Virus record (IMG/VR): IMGVR_UViG_3300031576_000001
Span: 186,001-250,000 of that record
DNA: 64,000 nucleotides
DNA from: a virus
Direction: 5' to 3' (one strand)
Positions 41,879 through 49,648 of this stretch are shown here, in pieces (position 1 is the first letter of the stretch; every line of letters begins with the position of its first letter). The notes beneath the pieces were generated by a model that had not been told where the DNA came from, did not search any database, and saw nothing but the letters and a program-made list of their open reading frames with translations. The position numbers were made by a program, and so were the translations under genes.

Positions 41879-42411
41879 AGATCCTGGTCACGGGCTCGCG
41901 AAAGTGGACCCGCCGAGAGGTCATCCTGTCCGCCCTGACTGGGTTTCCCGCAGGGTCCACGGTCATCCACGGAGCCGCCACGGGGGCAGACACCCTTGCC
42001 GGGGAGGTCGCCGTGTCTCTGGGCTACTGGGTCAGGGAGTACCCCGCTGACTGGTCCCTACACGGCAAAGCAGCGGGACCGATGCGTAACACCTTCATGT
42101 TGGAGAGGGAGAGCCCCTTTGACATTTGCCTGGCTTTTCCCCTACCAGGCAGCAAGGGGACGCTGGACATGATGCGAAAGGTGCAGAGAGCCCGTGTTCC
42201 CCTTGTCGTTGCGGACGAGGCAACAGGGGTGCCCGTGTTCCGCAGGCTGTACACGGTAGCCTCCCTCACGGAGCCTGCCCGTGAGTACGACACCCACGAA
42301 GAGGCTCTAGCGGCGTGGCGCCTGGACGAGGGGTGTTGTGCGCTGTACTCCCCCGGCATGGATGACGCTACCCTGACCCGAGGCATGAATGTCAACTACT
42401 CCAGGCGCTAG
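41875..42411 (+). CDS. DUF2493 / SLOG-fold nucleotide-binding protein
   Basis: Encodes 178 residues. MKILVTGSRKWTRREV, STVIHGAATGADTLAGEVA and YPADWSLHGKAAGPMRN are the DUF2493 (YspA-like SLOG) signature. The fold binds nucleotides or their derivatives and occurs in some signalling and defence systems. The C-terminal 50 residues are extra. GTG start is coupled to the previous gene. Confidence 0.8.
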   Translation: MKILVTGSRKWTRREVILSALTGFPAGSTVIHGAATGADTLAGEVAVSLGYWVREYPADWSLHGKAAGPMRNTFMLERESPFDICLAFPLPGSKGTLDMMRKVQRARVPLVVADEATGVPVFRRLYTVASLTEPAREYDTHEEALAAWRLDEGCCALYSPGMDDATLTRGMNVNYSRR

Positions 42412-42471
42412 CCCCAGGGAACCTACAGACATCAACAGAGGACTACTCACCTTGGAAAGGATGCCTGCCGA

Positions 42472-42681
42472 ATGAGCCGCGAAGATGCAATGAATCGGTA
42501 CTGGACAGAGCAGGCTGCTGTCAGCGCGAGCACTCGTGACGCAGCTCAGAAAGAGCGCACTCGTTTGCTCGCTGCAATACGGGAGCATTTGGTAGAACGC
42601 AAGGCTTACCTGGCGAAGGACGAGACGGAGCGCAAGGCAGAGCTAGACGGTGTGCTTCTCTATCTAGACACGCTCAAATGA
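42472..42681 (+). CDS. Small charged helical protein
   Basis: Encodes 69 residues, MSREDAMNRYWTEQAAVSAS..., alternating Lys/Glu/Arg and Ala, likely a helical hairpin or coiled coil. AAAGGA lies ten bases before ATG. The stop overlaps the next start (ATGA). Confidence 0.6.
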   Translation: MSREDAMNRYWTEQAAVSASTRDAAQKERTRLLAAIREHLVERKAYLAKDETERKAELDGVLLYLDTLK

Positions 42682-42941
42682 CAGCCCTCAGCACAAAACT
42701 GCTCACCTTGGAAGAGGCGATTGAGCACTGCCAGGAGAACGCTGTCGGAGACACCCCCTGTGCCAGGAACCACCGCCAGCTAGCCGAATGGCTTCTTGAG
42801 CTACAAGCTAGGCGCTACAACAAGGCCCCCACCGTCGCGTGGGGTCAGGGTCAGGGTCAGGTATTAGAGGGTACCGTAGGCTTCCTCTTCGCTCACTTCC
42901 CGACCAAGCTCGCGGAAACACGCCTTGAGCCGGGCGTTTAG
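42678..42941 (+). CDS. Small hypothetical protein
   Basis: Encodes 87 residues, coupled to the previous gene. The first 55 residues are helical. A GQGQGQ run follows, from GGTCAGGGTCAGGGTCAGG at 42843-42861. The C-terminus overlaps the convergent gene by 78 bases. Confidence 0.55.
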   Translation: MTALSTKLLTLEEAIEHCQENAVGDTPCARNHRQLAEWLLELQARRYNKAPTVAWGQGQGQVLEGTVGFLFAHFPTKLAETRLEPGV

Positions 42942-43763
42942 AGCGCTCGCCCGCCGCCGCACCTGAGCGTAGGAAAGCTCACCGTCACAAGAAAGATTTT
43001 CAGGGCTTAGCTGGCAGTACAACCCCAGGATCTCCCGCTTGACCTCAGCCTCGCTCCGGGGCGCCTTCGGAGCAGAAGGCTCCGTGGCGGGAGGGGGCGC
43101 TGTGGTGGCACCCTGCGGGGCGAGAGTCACCAGCGAGCGCGCCACGTTCCACACGGACCCCACGGCGTAAGCCTTGAACGTGCCGCGAGACTCCAACTGC
43201 CTGACCTTGATGGTCTTGCTGTTGACCTTGACGAACACCCCGAGGGTCTTCTCCCCGTTGGCGCGTCCGAAGAAAACCTTGTCACCAGCCTTGATATTCT
43301 GTTCCATGGTCACTTGCCTCCGTGTCGTGCGTCGTTGTTGAAAAGGCAGCCTGCCTAACGTCCAGTAGGGGGGTTTAGCGTTACCCTTACGTGTGCCCGT
43401 GATCTCGACGAATTTCACGGTTTTCTCGACGCGGGCGCCGTTCTTCCGAGAGAACTGAACCACCACCCCCGTGCCGGTGACACGCTGCACCGTGCCGTTG
43501 TACGTGCCGCACCCCCCGGGGCAGGGGTAAGCCCACGACACCACCGCACCGGGGTAGAGGTAGACGCCGCGGGACCAGCAAAACTCGACCCACTGGTCCA
43601 GGGCGTCCTTGTGTGAGCCGTGGGCGGGCATCACGGGGACCGCAAACAAGCCTTCCTTGTCGCGGCTGTCCACGCAGAGACCTTCCACCACGGAGAGGGT
43701 GAATTCCTTATGGGTGCCGCGGTTACCGACGATGACGAGGTTTTTGAGGTTGAGGGGGCGCAT
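42864..43763 (-). CDS. Two-part hypothetical protein, or two genes joined in frame
   Basis: The frame of 299 codons has two units. Residues 1-128 (MRPLNLKNLVIVGNRGTHKE) are strand-rich with CPGGCGTYNG. Residues 153-299 start MEQNIKAGDKVFFGRANGEK, resembling phage proteins with a GRxNGEKT...VKVN core and a helical LSPENLSCDGEL tail. ATG 43307 inside the frame has its own GGAGG ribosome-binding site. The linking 25 residues do not look like protein. A C6 run (as G6 at 43369-43374) ahead of the junction would, if one base shorter, end the first unit at TAG. Two separate proteins are therefore likely. Confidence 0.6.
   Translation of the reverse strand: MRPLNLKNLVIVGNRGTHKEFTLSVVEGLCVDSRDKEGLFAVPVMPAHGSHKDALDQWVEFCWSRGVYLYPGAVVSWAYPCPGGCGTYNGTVQRVTGTGVVVQFSRKNGARVEKTVKFVEITGTRKGNAKPPYWTLGRLPFQQRRTTRRQVTMEQNIKAGDKVFFGRANGEKTLGVFVKVNSKTIKVRQLESRGTFKAYAVGSVWNVARSLVTLAPQGATTAPPPATEPSAPKAPRSEAEVKREILGLYCQLSPENLSCDGELSYAQVRRRASALNARLKACFRELGREVSEEEAYGTL
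43317..43321 (-). promoter_or_regulatory. Internal ribosome-binding site GGAGG
   Basis: Nine bases before ATG 43307, inside the longer frame. It supports independent translation of the downstream unit. Confidence 0.6.
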
Positions 43764-43780
43764 AACCCCTCTTACGCTCA
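43761..43780 (-). promoter_or_regulatory. 20-base start element TGAGCGTAAGAGGGGTTATG
   Basis: Identical to the element at 56009-56028 including the ATG, and close to GCGTAGGAGGGGTTATG at 59129-59145. It contains a purine-rich ribosome-binding-like AAGAGGGG. Confidence 0.6.
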
Positions 43781-43805
43781 GAGGCTACCGCGATTCACGA
43801 GAAAG

Positions 43806-44369
43806 TTAGGGCTCGGACGTGAGGCAGTTTAGACCTACAGGGTCAAGGGGACACGCCAGGAGGCGATGGTTCGTGCGTAGGTTCATCCACAAGTGCCCCA
43901 GCACGTTTCTACCTCTCAGGTAGCCGTTTCCTGAGTCTACAGCGCCCCAGAACGTGTCCTTGTGACTCTTCTCGACAATGTACTGAGAGGTCGCACGCAG
44001 AACCACCCCAAGGCGGTCGTAATGGTCAAAGAACTTGTGAGCCAAGCACCAAGCCATGACCTCGACCTTGACCTGTTCCCAGTCAGGGCGGGTCGATGCA
44101 GTGTGTTGCTTGCTCAACATCTTGGCTTGCATGGGGTTCTTTTGCGAACGGATAGCCTCTTGGACGTGGGGTAGGTGGGGGTAGCGGCACGCCTGATAGA
44201 GGCCCTCTGTGTGATACCAGAGCTTACCAGTCTCGCGTTCTAGCGCCAAGAGGGGGAAGTCTGCCGCCATGTTGCTTAGCTCGCCCCAGGGCTCGCGTGT
44301 CTTGCAGAAGAACACGCTTTCGCTGGGGTACCACCGACACTCCCGCATACTGTCAAGGTCGAGAGGCAT
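43806..44369 (-). CDS. NADAR-domain protein (YbiA-like)
   Basis: Encodes 187 residues. FFCKTREPWGELSNM, WYHTEGLYQACRY, NPMQAKMLSK and IVEKSHKDTFWGA are the NADAR signature, with NVLGHLWMNLR near the end. NADAR proteins act as N-glycosidases on ADP-ribose-like groups; some remove ADP-ribose from DNA or nucleotides. In a phage it may serve counter-defence or NAD-related metabolism. It follows the zinc protein gene with a four-base gap, in a leftward operon. Confidence 0.85.
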   Translation of the reverse strand: MPLDLDSMRECRWYPSESVFFCKTREPWGELSNMAADFPLLALERETGKLWYHTEGLYQACRYPHLPHVQEAIRSQKNPMQAKMLSKQHTASTRPDWEQVKVEVMAWCLAHKFFDHYDRLGVVLRATSQYIVEKSHKDTFWGAVDSGNGYLRGRNVLGHLWMNLRTNHRLLACPLDPVGLNCLTSEP

Positions 44370-44373
44370 GGGG

Positions 44374-44694
44374 TCAGTCCTGCCCCGTACCGGAGTACCC
44401 AGGAGCCCCTTTAGCTACGGAGTACCCGAAGTAGGTCTTGGGCGGGTTCCACGACTCCCAAGCCTTATCGTCGAGCTGTACGGGGTCATCGTCCCGGTTA
44501 GGGTAACCTCGGGGCCCCTGGTAGGTCGGGTTGGTGGCGCAATGCGAGCAAAGATACTGCGGGCTGGTGTTCTTCCAGGCTTCCTTTCCCTTGGTGATGA
44601 CAACAGAGCCGGGGGAGAGCACCAGCCCCTCCGTGAAGCACTGCTTGCACCGGTCGCACCGGAAGACTTCTGTGACTTGGGTTTCTTTAGCCAT
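44374..44694 (-). CDS. Zinc-finger protein
   Basis: Encodes 106 residues from ATG 44694 (MAKETQVTEVFRCDRCKQCF), six bases after GGTGTATAGC. CDRCKQC and CSHCATN provide a zinc site. The C-terminal half is Tyr/Gly/Pro-rich. Co-transcribed with the NADAR gene. Confidence 0.7.
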   Translation of the reverse strand: MAKETQVTEVFRCDRCKQCFTEGLVLSPGSVVITKGKEAWKNTSPQYLCSHCATNPTYQGPRGYPNRDDDPVQLDDKAWESWNPPKTYFGYSVAKGAPGYSGTGQD

Positions 44695-44700
44695 GTGCGG

Positions 44701-44710
44701 GCTATACACC
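44701..44710 (-). promoter_or_regulatory. Leaderless-type -10 box GGTGTATAGC
   Basis: Six bases upstream of ATG 44694 on the minus strand. Confidence 0.6.
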
Positions 44711-44739
44711 GGGGGCTTTTCTCCCCGGGGGCTTTGGTT

Positions 44740-46554
44740 ATGACGCTATGTGACCGGGTAGCCGCGAAGTACAAAGAGAAGAAGAAGGTCAAGACCCAGA
44801 AGGGCGAGTCTACGGTCTACCTCTACTCGGAACGCCAGGTCAAGAACCGCAACAAGGAAAAGGCCAAGAGGCTAGAGTCTCTTCGCAAGAACATTGGTGA
44901 CCTTATGGGTCGCGTCAAGCGTGACCTAAAGTCTGAGGACGTGGACACCAAGCTAACCGCGCTCGCCGTTGCGCTTGTTGACTCTACGTATGAACGAATT
45001 GGAAATGAGGAATCTGCGGACGAGCGTGGGCACTACGGGGTTACCGGGTGGCTCAAAAGTCACGTCAAGTTCAGCAAGAGCAAGGCGGTTATCAAGTACA
45101 CGGGCAAGGCTGGCGTCGAGCACACCAAGGAAGTAAAAGACAAAGCCATTCTCTCCGCGCTACGTGACGCTTGCGAGGCGGTTGAGAAAGACGACCCGAT
45201 CTTTGAGTACGACGGGGGCACCGTGACCCCTGAGAAGGTCAATGCTTACCTGAAACCGTCCAAGATAACAGCCAAGGACTTGAGGGGCTATCATGCTAAC
45301 GATACGATCAAGGCCATTCTGAGGACTCTACGCGGTAAGGGCGGCAAGCTCCCCAAAGACAAGGAGGAGCGCAAAGCTAAGCTCAAAGAGGAATGGAAAC
45401 AAGCCCTCGCAGAGACGGCTGAGATTATTGGGCATGAGTCCATTACATTGAAAAAAAGCTACCTTGTGCCCGGGCTTGAGGCAGACTTCATGAAAAACGG
45501 CACGGTAAACGATAAGATGGCTTCCCTACAAAGCTCCCGGTACTCTTCTATTGCTCAGCGAGTAAGCCAGCGATGGGCGCACCTTCACGATTGCGTGATC
45601 CACGCGGGCTGCCCTGTGTGTGGCTTCACGGTGGACGAGGCTACCGGAGAGGTATACGACCCTGGCTACCCCTGTCCTGTGTGTGGCGTGGGTGGCGCCG
45701 TTGTGCTTTCCGCTGAGGACTCCCTGGGTCGACAGAAGATAGCCTCTGAGGCGGACTCTGAGGTTACGCTAGCGGCTCGCGTGATGGTAGCGGCTTATCA
45801 AGGCTCCCCGGGGATAGACAAGACTGCCAACATGGCGGGTCGTGTCAAAGACCTACTTGCCCTTTGGAAGCGGGCACCCTCCGTGTGGGAGAAGATCAAA
45901 GAGGCTATTGGTTTGCCCGACGACTTCGACAGCCTCTCGATGCTGGGCAAGGCGCACGCCCTCATGGGAGCCTTCAAGGAGTTTGCGGCGCAGGGGAAGA
46001 AGGCAGTCGCCCACATTTTCCACCAGCTACCGACGACCTTCCCTCTCAGCATGTTCTTCGTGCCGCGTAAGAAGGTGCCAGGCATCACGGACCTTTTGGC
46101 AAGACTGGTTGACGAGGTACCCTGGCTCAAGTCCGCGCTAGGCAAGGCGAGCGCTCACCTGGGGAAGCTGGACGACTTGCTCGACAAGTACGTGCCCATA
46201 ACCAGCAAGGTCATCAAGGCTGCCGCCTTTATCTGGGTCTGGTTTGCGGCAGCCGAGCTATCGTGGGACATACCGTTTCTGGTCAGGGGTTTTACGGGGC
46301 TCATCGGGCTAGGGGAGCTTTTCGGCTCCATGCCAGAGAGCGCCCTGGGTCTGATAGCCAGCATGTTTGGGCTAGGGTACGGCGCCCTCCCGGTTACCTT
46401 GGTTATCCGGCTTGTCTGGCTTGTCGCAGAGGATTACCTCTCTTGGGTACCCGGCAAGGGGCTCAAGGTTCACTGGGACAAGCTAGGCATACAACGCCAC
46501 GATGAGCTAGTGGTGACTGCGTTAGTCACCCCACCCCGGGCACGTTCTCTTTAG
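44740..46554 (+). CDS. Topoisomerase IB fused to a zinc-finger/membrane region, with RVAxRY-like motifs
   Basis: Encodes 604 residues. The N-terminus MTLCDRVAAKYKEKKK carries the tag. Residues 10-255 are bacterial-type topoisomerase IB: ALVDSTYERIGNEE, HYGVTGWLKSHV, YTGKAG, DLRGYHANDT and GHESITLKKSYLVP, the last with the active-site Tyr. It should relax supercoils by a 3'-phosphotyrosine. After residue 265 comes another motif, AQRVSQRWAHL, then two CPVCG knuckles, a third related AARVMVAAYQ, and a helical part with hydrophobic segments near the end (AAFIWVWFAAAELSW and LPVTLVIRLVWLVA). Fusion of a topoisomerase to such a tail is unusual; cleavage into two proteins is possible. Confidence 0.82.
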   Translation: MTLCDRVAAKYKEKKKVKTQKGESTVYLYSERQVKNRNKEKAKRLESLRKNIGDLMGRVKRDLKSEDVDTKLTALAVALVDSTYERIGNEESADERGHYGVTGWLKSHVKFSKSKAVIKYTGKAGVEHTKEVKDKAILSALRDACEAVEKDDPIFEYDGGTVTPEKVNAYLKPSKITAKDLRGYHANDTIKAILRTLRGKGGKLPKDKEERKAKLKEEWKQALAETAEIIGHESITLKKSYLVPGLEADFMKNGTVNDKMASLQSSRYSSIAQRVSQRWAHLHDCVIHAGCPVCGFTVDEATGEVYDPGYPCPVCGVGGAVVLSAEDSLGRQKIASEADSEVTLAARVMVAAYQGSPGIDKTANMAGRVKDLLALWKRAPSVWEKIKEAIGLPDDFDSLSMLGKAHALMGAFKEFAAQGKKAVAHIFHQLPTTFPLSMFFVPRKKVPGITDLLARLVDEVPWLKSALGKASAHLGKLDDLLDKYVPITSKVIKAAAFIWVWFAAAELSWDIPFLVRGFTGLIGLGELFGSMPESALGLIASMFGLGYGALPVTLVIRLVWLVAEDYLSWVPGKGLKVHWDKLGIQRHDELVVTALVTPPRARSL

Positions 46555-46753
46555 CGAGCGCGATGACGAGACGGAAGAGCGGAGCACCATCCTTGTTATA
46601 GACGGCGCTGTGGTTGTAACCACCGGGCTCCCCGGTGAGTGCCGCAAGAAGCTCGCTCATGATCCGGTACGCCTCTCCCCTGGTCAGAAGGAGGATCTTG
46701 GTGTCGGCGTCCCCGGAGACAGGGGTTTCTGCACTGAGAGTGATCAGTTTCAT
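46526..46753 (-). CDS. Small hypothetical protein, 75 aa
   Basis: MKLITLSAETPVSGDADTKI continues with helices; soluble. It begins ten bases after the stop of the next upstream gene, so it is probably translated from the same leftward message. Overlaps the topoisomerase gene end by 29 bases. Confidence 0.6.
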   Translation of the reverse strand: MKLITLSAETPVSGDADTKILLLTRGEAYRIMSELLAALTGEPGGYNHSAVYNKDGAPLFRLVIALAKENVPGVG

Positions 46754-46763
46754 GGTGGTTCTC

Positions 46764-47354
46764 TTACGTCGAGCCCTGTTTACCGTTCACGAGGAAAGAA
46801 ACGGGTCTTTTCAGACCTTGCCCTGAGACCCCTAACCGGGCGCTCTCAAACTGGTTCAGCTTTTGGGTGACCTCCTCTTCGGTGAGGGGGAGGGTGACGT
46901 TGAACGTGTCCGTCTTGGCGCTGTACTTGACGGCGAGCCCGTACTGGCGGCACTTCCTGGCTAGACCGAGCGCCTGGCTCGTCTTGCTGGTAGCCTGTCG
47001 GAGGTTCGCCTTGTGGGTAGCGACCCCCTCCTTGTAGGAGGTGGTGAGGTCGCGGGCTACGGTGTGGGCGTTGAGGGGAGAGAGCCCCATTCCGTAGTAC
47101 CGGCTCTCAGGTTTGGTGCCTGGGTAGATGACTTGCGCCAAGAGGTTGTCCTTGGTGGGCTTGGCGGTCCACGACACCACGAGTGAGGGCAACAAGGACG
47201 CCGGAGTGTGCCTGTTGCCCGTGGGGGTCAAGGTGACCTTCTTAACCCCGTCAAAGACCGTGATGGAGGAGAGGGTGAAGTTGAGCCCTTCGAGAAGAAG
47301 CTCGGCTTGCACTGAGGCGAGAAACCACCGTACAGGGAGGGGGTAGCGTGCCAT
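46764..47354 (-). CDS. Hypothetical protein, 196 aa
   Basis: Starts MARYPLPVRWFLASVQAELL at ATG 47354, ten bases after GGTGTACCGG. Mixed strands and basic helices; the C-terminal TDTFNVTLPLTEEEVTQKLN is followed by a short basic end. No family recognised. Confidence 0.65.
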   Translation of the reverse strand: MARYPLPVRWFLASVQAELLLEGLNFTLSSITVFDGVKKVTLTPTGNRHTPASLLPSLVVSWTAKPTKDNLLAQVIYPGTKPESRYYGMGLSPLNAHTVARDLTTSYKEGVATHKANLRQATSKTSQALGLARKCRQYGLAVKYSAKTDTFNVTLPLTEEEVTQKLNQFESARLGVSGQGLKRPVSFLVNGKQGST

Positions 47355-47364
47355 GTTCCTTTGA

Positions 47365-47374
47365 CCGGTACACC
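47365..47374 (-). promoter_or_regulatory. Leaderless-type -10 box GGTGTACCGG
   Basis: Ten bases upstream of ATG 47354 on the minus strand. Confidence 0.5.
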
Positions 47375-47399
47375 GTTCCCCGCCTCTTGGCGTATGGGT

Positions 47400-47690
47400 A
47401 TGACGGATTACATCCAGCCTGGGGAAACCGTTCTCTACGGAAAATTCAAGAACCGCCCCGCTCTGGTGGTGCGCTTCTTCCGAGATGACCGTGGGGTACC
47501 CATGGTCGAGCTAGAGCCCGTCCCCAAGGGTCGCAAGTCAAACCGGATTATGTCCCTCTTTACCGTGTGGAAGCTACCCGCCAACCGTGCTGAGGCTACC
47601 GCGACCAAGATTGCAGGGCGCTATGTGGGTAGGTATGAGGTATCACCCGATAGCGACGACTTAGCTTTCCTGGGTCTGCGGCAAATGTAG
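47400..47690 (+). CDS. Small beta-rich protein
   Basis: Encodes 96 residues from ATG 47400 (MTDYIQPGETVLYGKFKNRP). The N-terminal 55 residues look like a small beta-barrel (VLYGKF, ALVVRFF, PMVELEPV). The last 23 codons overlap the convergent sigma-like gene. Function unknown. Confidence 0.6.
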   Translation: MTDYIQPGETVLYGKFKNRPALVVRFFRDDRGVPMVELEPVPKGRKSNRIMSLFTVWKLPANRAEATATKIAGRYVGRYEVSPDSDDLAFLGLRQM

Positions 47691-48289
47691 GAGCCCCCCG
47701 GTGGCGCCGGGCGCCAACGCAACCAAGAGGCTATCTCCGGGTGCGCGTGTTCTAGCCAGGTCATGGTGCGTTCTTTTCGTTTCCACAACGCCTCTAGGCT
47801 AAGAAATGTGGTGCGACCGATGTCCGCATAGCTCTCCCCTTTACCTAGACGGTAAAGAAGAAGGGCGTCTACGCCCGGAGGTTGGTTGACCACGATAACC
47901 GCTAGCTGAGGGAGTACCTCATCGTAAAACGTATTCTCCCGGGCTAGCTCTTCGCGTTGCTCTTTCTCTAGCTGGCGTTGTTTCTGGTCACGTCTGCCCA
48001 TGACCGCCATTTTGCGGCTGTGGTCAATGGCACGGTTTTTTCCGCAGCACGCGGCGTAGTTGAGGGCTGACCAACCCGTCAAACCCTTGGCTAGAACCAG
48101 GGCGACCACCTTGTCAGCGCCCTCTGCCCACTTGGGAAACAAGACCCTCAAAGCGGGAAAGTCTTGCGACGTGCGAAAACCTCTCTCAAAGCCCTCTCGC
48201 ACCCTTACCTCTAGCTCTGGGGGTAGTTTAGCCTCGCCCTGAGAGGGTTCTGAGGTGGCTACGGGCGGCAGCGTCGAGGGCGTTTCCAT
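47621..48289 (-). CDS. ECF-like RNA polymerase sigma factor (putative)
   Basis: Encodes 222 residues. Residues 83-93, GKNRAIDHSRK, resemble sigma region 2.3/2.4 (RNxAIDxxR). Residues 140-172, with YRLGKGESYADIGRTTFLS, resemble region 4 HTH. An acidic N-terminal 25 residues and a basic C-terminal tail flank the core. It could direct polymerase to phage promoters such as the GGTGTANNNT boxes. The similarity is in motif and order only, so the call is cautious. Confidence 0.6.
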   Translation of the reverse strand: METPSTLPPVATSEPSQGEAKLPPELEVRVREGFERGFRTSQDFPALRVLFPKWAEGADKVVALVLAKGLTGWSALNYAACCGKNRAIDHSRKMAVMGRRDQKQRQLEKEQREELARENTFYDEVLPQLAVIVVNQPPGVDALLLYRLGKGESYADIGRTTFLSLEALWKRKERTMTWLEHAHPEIASWLRWRPAPPGGSYICRRPRKAKSSLSGDTSYLPT

Positions 48290-48294
48290 TGGGC

Positions 48295-48300
48295 TCTGTA
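48295..48300 (-). promoter_or_regulatory. Leaderless-type -10 box TACAGA
   Basis: Five bases upstream of ATG 48289 on the minus strand. The same hexamer serves the gene starting at 2911. Confidence 0.5.
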
Positions 48301-48377
48301 CTCAAGTTAGGTGTGAGTAGTCCTGTGTACAATAGTTGACTCGCGCCCGCCAGCCACAAGCACAACGAGCTAGTTGG

Positions 48378-48418
48378 CACTCAGTAAGGGCACCACTGTT
48401 GGACACACTTACTGAGTG
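48378..48418 (-). terminator. 11-bp inverted repeat CACTCAGTAAG/CTTACTGAGTG
   Basis: A perfect 11-bp stem with a 19-base loop overlaps the stop codon (48409-48411) of the leftward gene at 48409-48741. It probably ends that transcript before the sigma-like gene. No U-run is seen. Confidence 0.6.
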
Positions 48419-48741
48419 TACCGCTCGAAAACCACGGAGTACCCCGTCTCAGGGGGGTACGTGTGCGACACCCAAGAGGCCGTGTTGCCGTCCAGCGTGA
48501 CGTACCCACACTCGTGAGGGTACGCCGCTCCAGGCTTCGTATCCACGAAGAGACTGACGCCGCCCACAGGGCACGGGTCAACAGGCACCCTCTTTCCCAG
48601 GGTGTCGGTCACTGGCTCTTCATGGTGCTCCGCAGCACGCAGCGAGACGGCGAAGAGGGGGTGGCGTTTCCGTTTCTTGAGGGTAGAGAGGCGCCCCCCA
48701 AAGTTACGGAGAACCGATTCGCGAATTTGGTCGTGGTTCAT
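48409..48741 (-). CDS. Hypothetical protein, 110 aa
   Basis: Encodes MNHDQIRESVLRNFGGRLST..., with a basic N-terminal half and a strand-rich C-terminal half (HECGYVTLDGNTASW). ATG 48741 follows GGTGTAAGGG by eight bases. No family recognised. Confidence 0.65.
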   Translation of the reverse strand: MNHDQIRESVLRNFGGRLSTLKKRKRHPLFAVSLRAAEHHEEPVTDTLGKRVPVDPCPVGGVSLFVDTKPGAAYPHECGYVTLDGNTASWVSHTYPPETGYSVVFERYTQ

Positions 48742-48749
48742 GCAGTGTG

Positions 48750-48759
48750 CCCTTACACC
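48750..48759 (-). promoter_or_regulatory. Leaderless-type -10 box GGTGTAAGGG
   Basis: Eight bases upstream of ATG 48741 on the minus strand. Confidence 0.55.
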
Positions 48760-48768
48760 AATGGTGAC

Positions 48769-49644
48769 TCAAGAGACCACACCCTCTTGGCTGAAAAGGA
48801 GAAGCTCATCCACCGGACCCCGTGCCGCGCCATCCCGGTTGACGCGACGTGACGCTTGGACCACCACGCCCGCAAAACCCTTGTAGACCCGCCGAGTCTC
48901 TTCGGTGTCCGACTGGCTAAGAAGAGCAGGTATGCCGCGGTGCGTCAACTCTCGGAGGAGTCCTGCCAGTGCGTCGTGGCCAAGCTTGTTTGCCGTGTAC
49001 CCCTCGAACGTACCCAGGTAGGGGGGGTCCAGGTATACAAAGTCAGACTCCCCCAAGAGGGGCATCGTCTCGGCTAGGAGCCTCAAGGCGTCCCCGCACC
49101 GGAGCACGGCGGGCGCAAGGGCTCTTGAGGCTTCCGTCAAGGCGTCCTCCGCAGGTACCAAGAGGGTGTCTTCTTTACCCCAGGACACGTTGTACCTCCC
49201 TCTCTGGTTGACGCGCCAGAGTCCATTGAAGCCACAACGGTTCAGCCCGTAGAAAAAGCTAGCCTGACTTACGCCCTCTCCTCGGGTAGAGTTCAGCATG
49301 GACGCCCAGTGAGCGTAGGTCTCTTGGGGTGCCCCTTGGTAGAGCCGGCGTTGCTCCTTTAGCTCCAAGAGGAGACAGGTGGGGTTAGCCCTCACCTGTT
49401 GGTAGAAGTTGACCAGGGCGGGGTTGGCGTCGGAGAGAAAGGATACCAGCGGGGGTTGCCGCCTCTTGGACAGGGCGAAGAAGACAGCGCCGCCCCCCAT
49501 GAAGGGTTCCACGTAGACCCTCACCCTCTCAGGGGCACGGGGTAGGATCTTACCCAGGAGTTGACCTTTGCCGCCGACCCACTTTAGCAAGGGTTCTGAG
49601 GCTACGGGAGCAGGGTCGGGGTACTCCTCGTCGTCATCTATCAT
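48769..49644 (-). CDS. Dam-like adenine DNA methyltransferase
   Basis: Encodes 291 residues from ATG 49644; a longer frame upstream exists. LLKWVGGKGQLL, VEPFMGGGAVFF (motif I), SFFYGLNRCGFNGLWR and YLDPPYLGTFEG (motif IV) give the Dam/D12 order. It would methylate adenine N6; whether the target is GATC cannot be told from sequence. It ends a leftward operon behind a winged-helix protein and a small unknown, and is the third DNA methyltransferase of the window. Confidence 0.9.
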   Translation of the reverse strand: MIDDDEEYPDPAPVASEPLLKWVGGKGQLLGKILPRAPERVRVYVEPFMGGGAVFFALSKRRQPPLVSFLSDANPALVNFYQQVRANPTCLLLELKEQRRLYQGAPQETYAHWASMLNSTRGEGVSQASFFYGLNRCGFNGLWRVNQRGRYNVSWGKEDTLLVPAEDALTEASRALAPAVLRCGDALRLLAETMPLLGESDFVYLDPPYLGTFEGYTANKLGHDALAGLLRELTHRGIPALLSQSDTEETRRVYKGFAGVVVQASRRVNRDGAARGPVDELLLFSQEGVVS

Positions 49645-49648
49645 GGGC

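Noticed and set aside
42843-42861. Short tandem repeat GGTCAGGGTCAGGGTCAGG.
   Set aside because: Only about three six-base units inside a coding region; too short to call an origin, iteron or CRISPR-like element.
47681-48270. Alternative reading of the sigma-like protein as a plain HTH regulator.
   Set aside because: Not excluded, but the NRAIDHSRK segment and the spacing to the terminal HTH fit an ECF-type sigma better.
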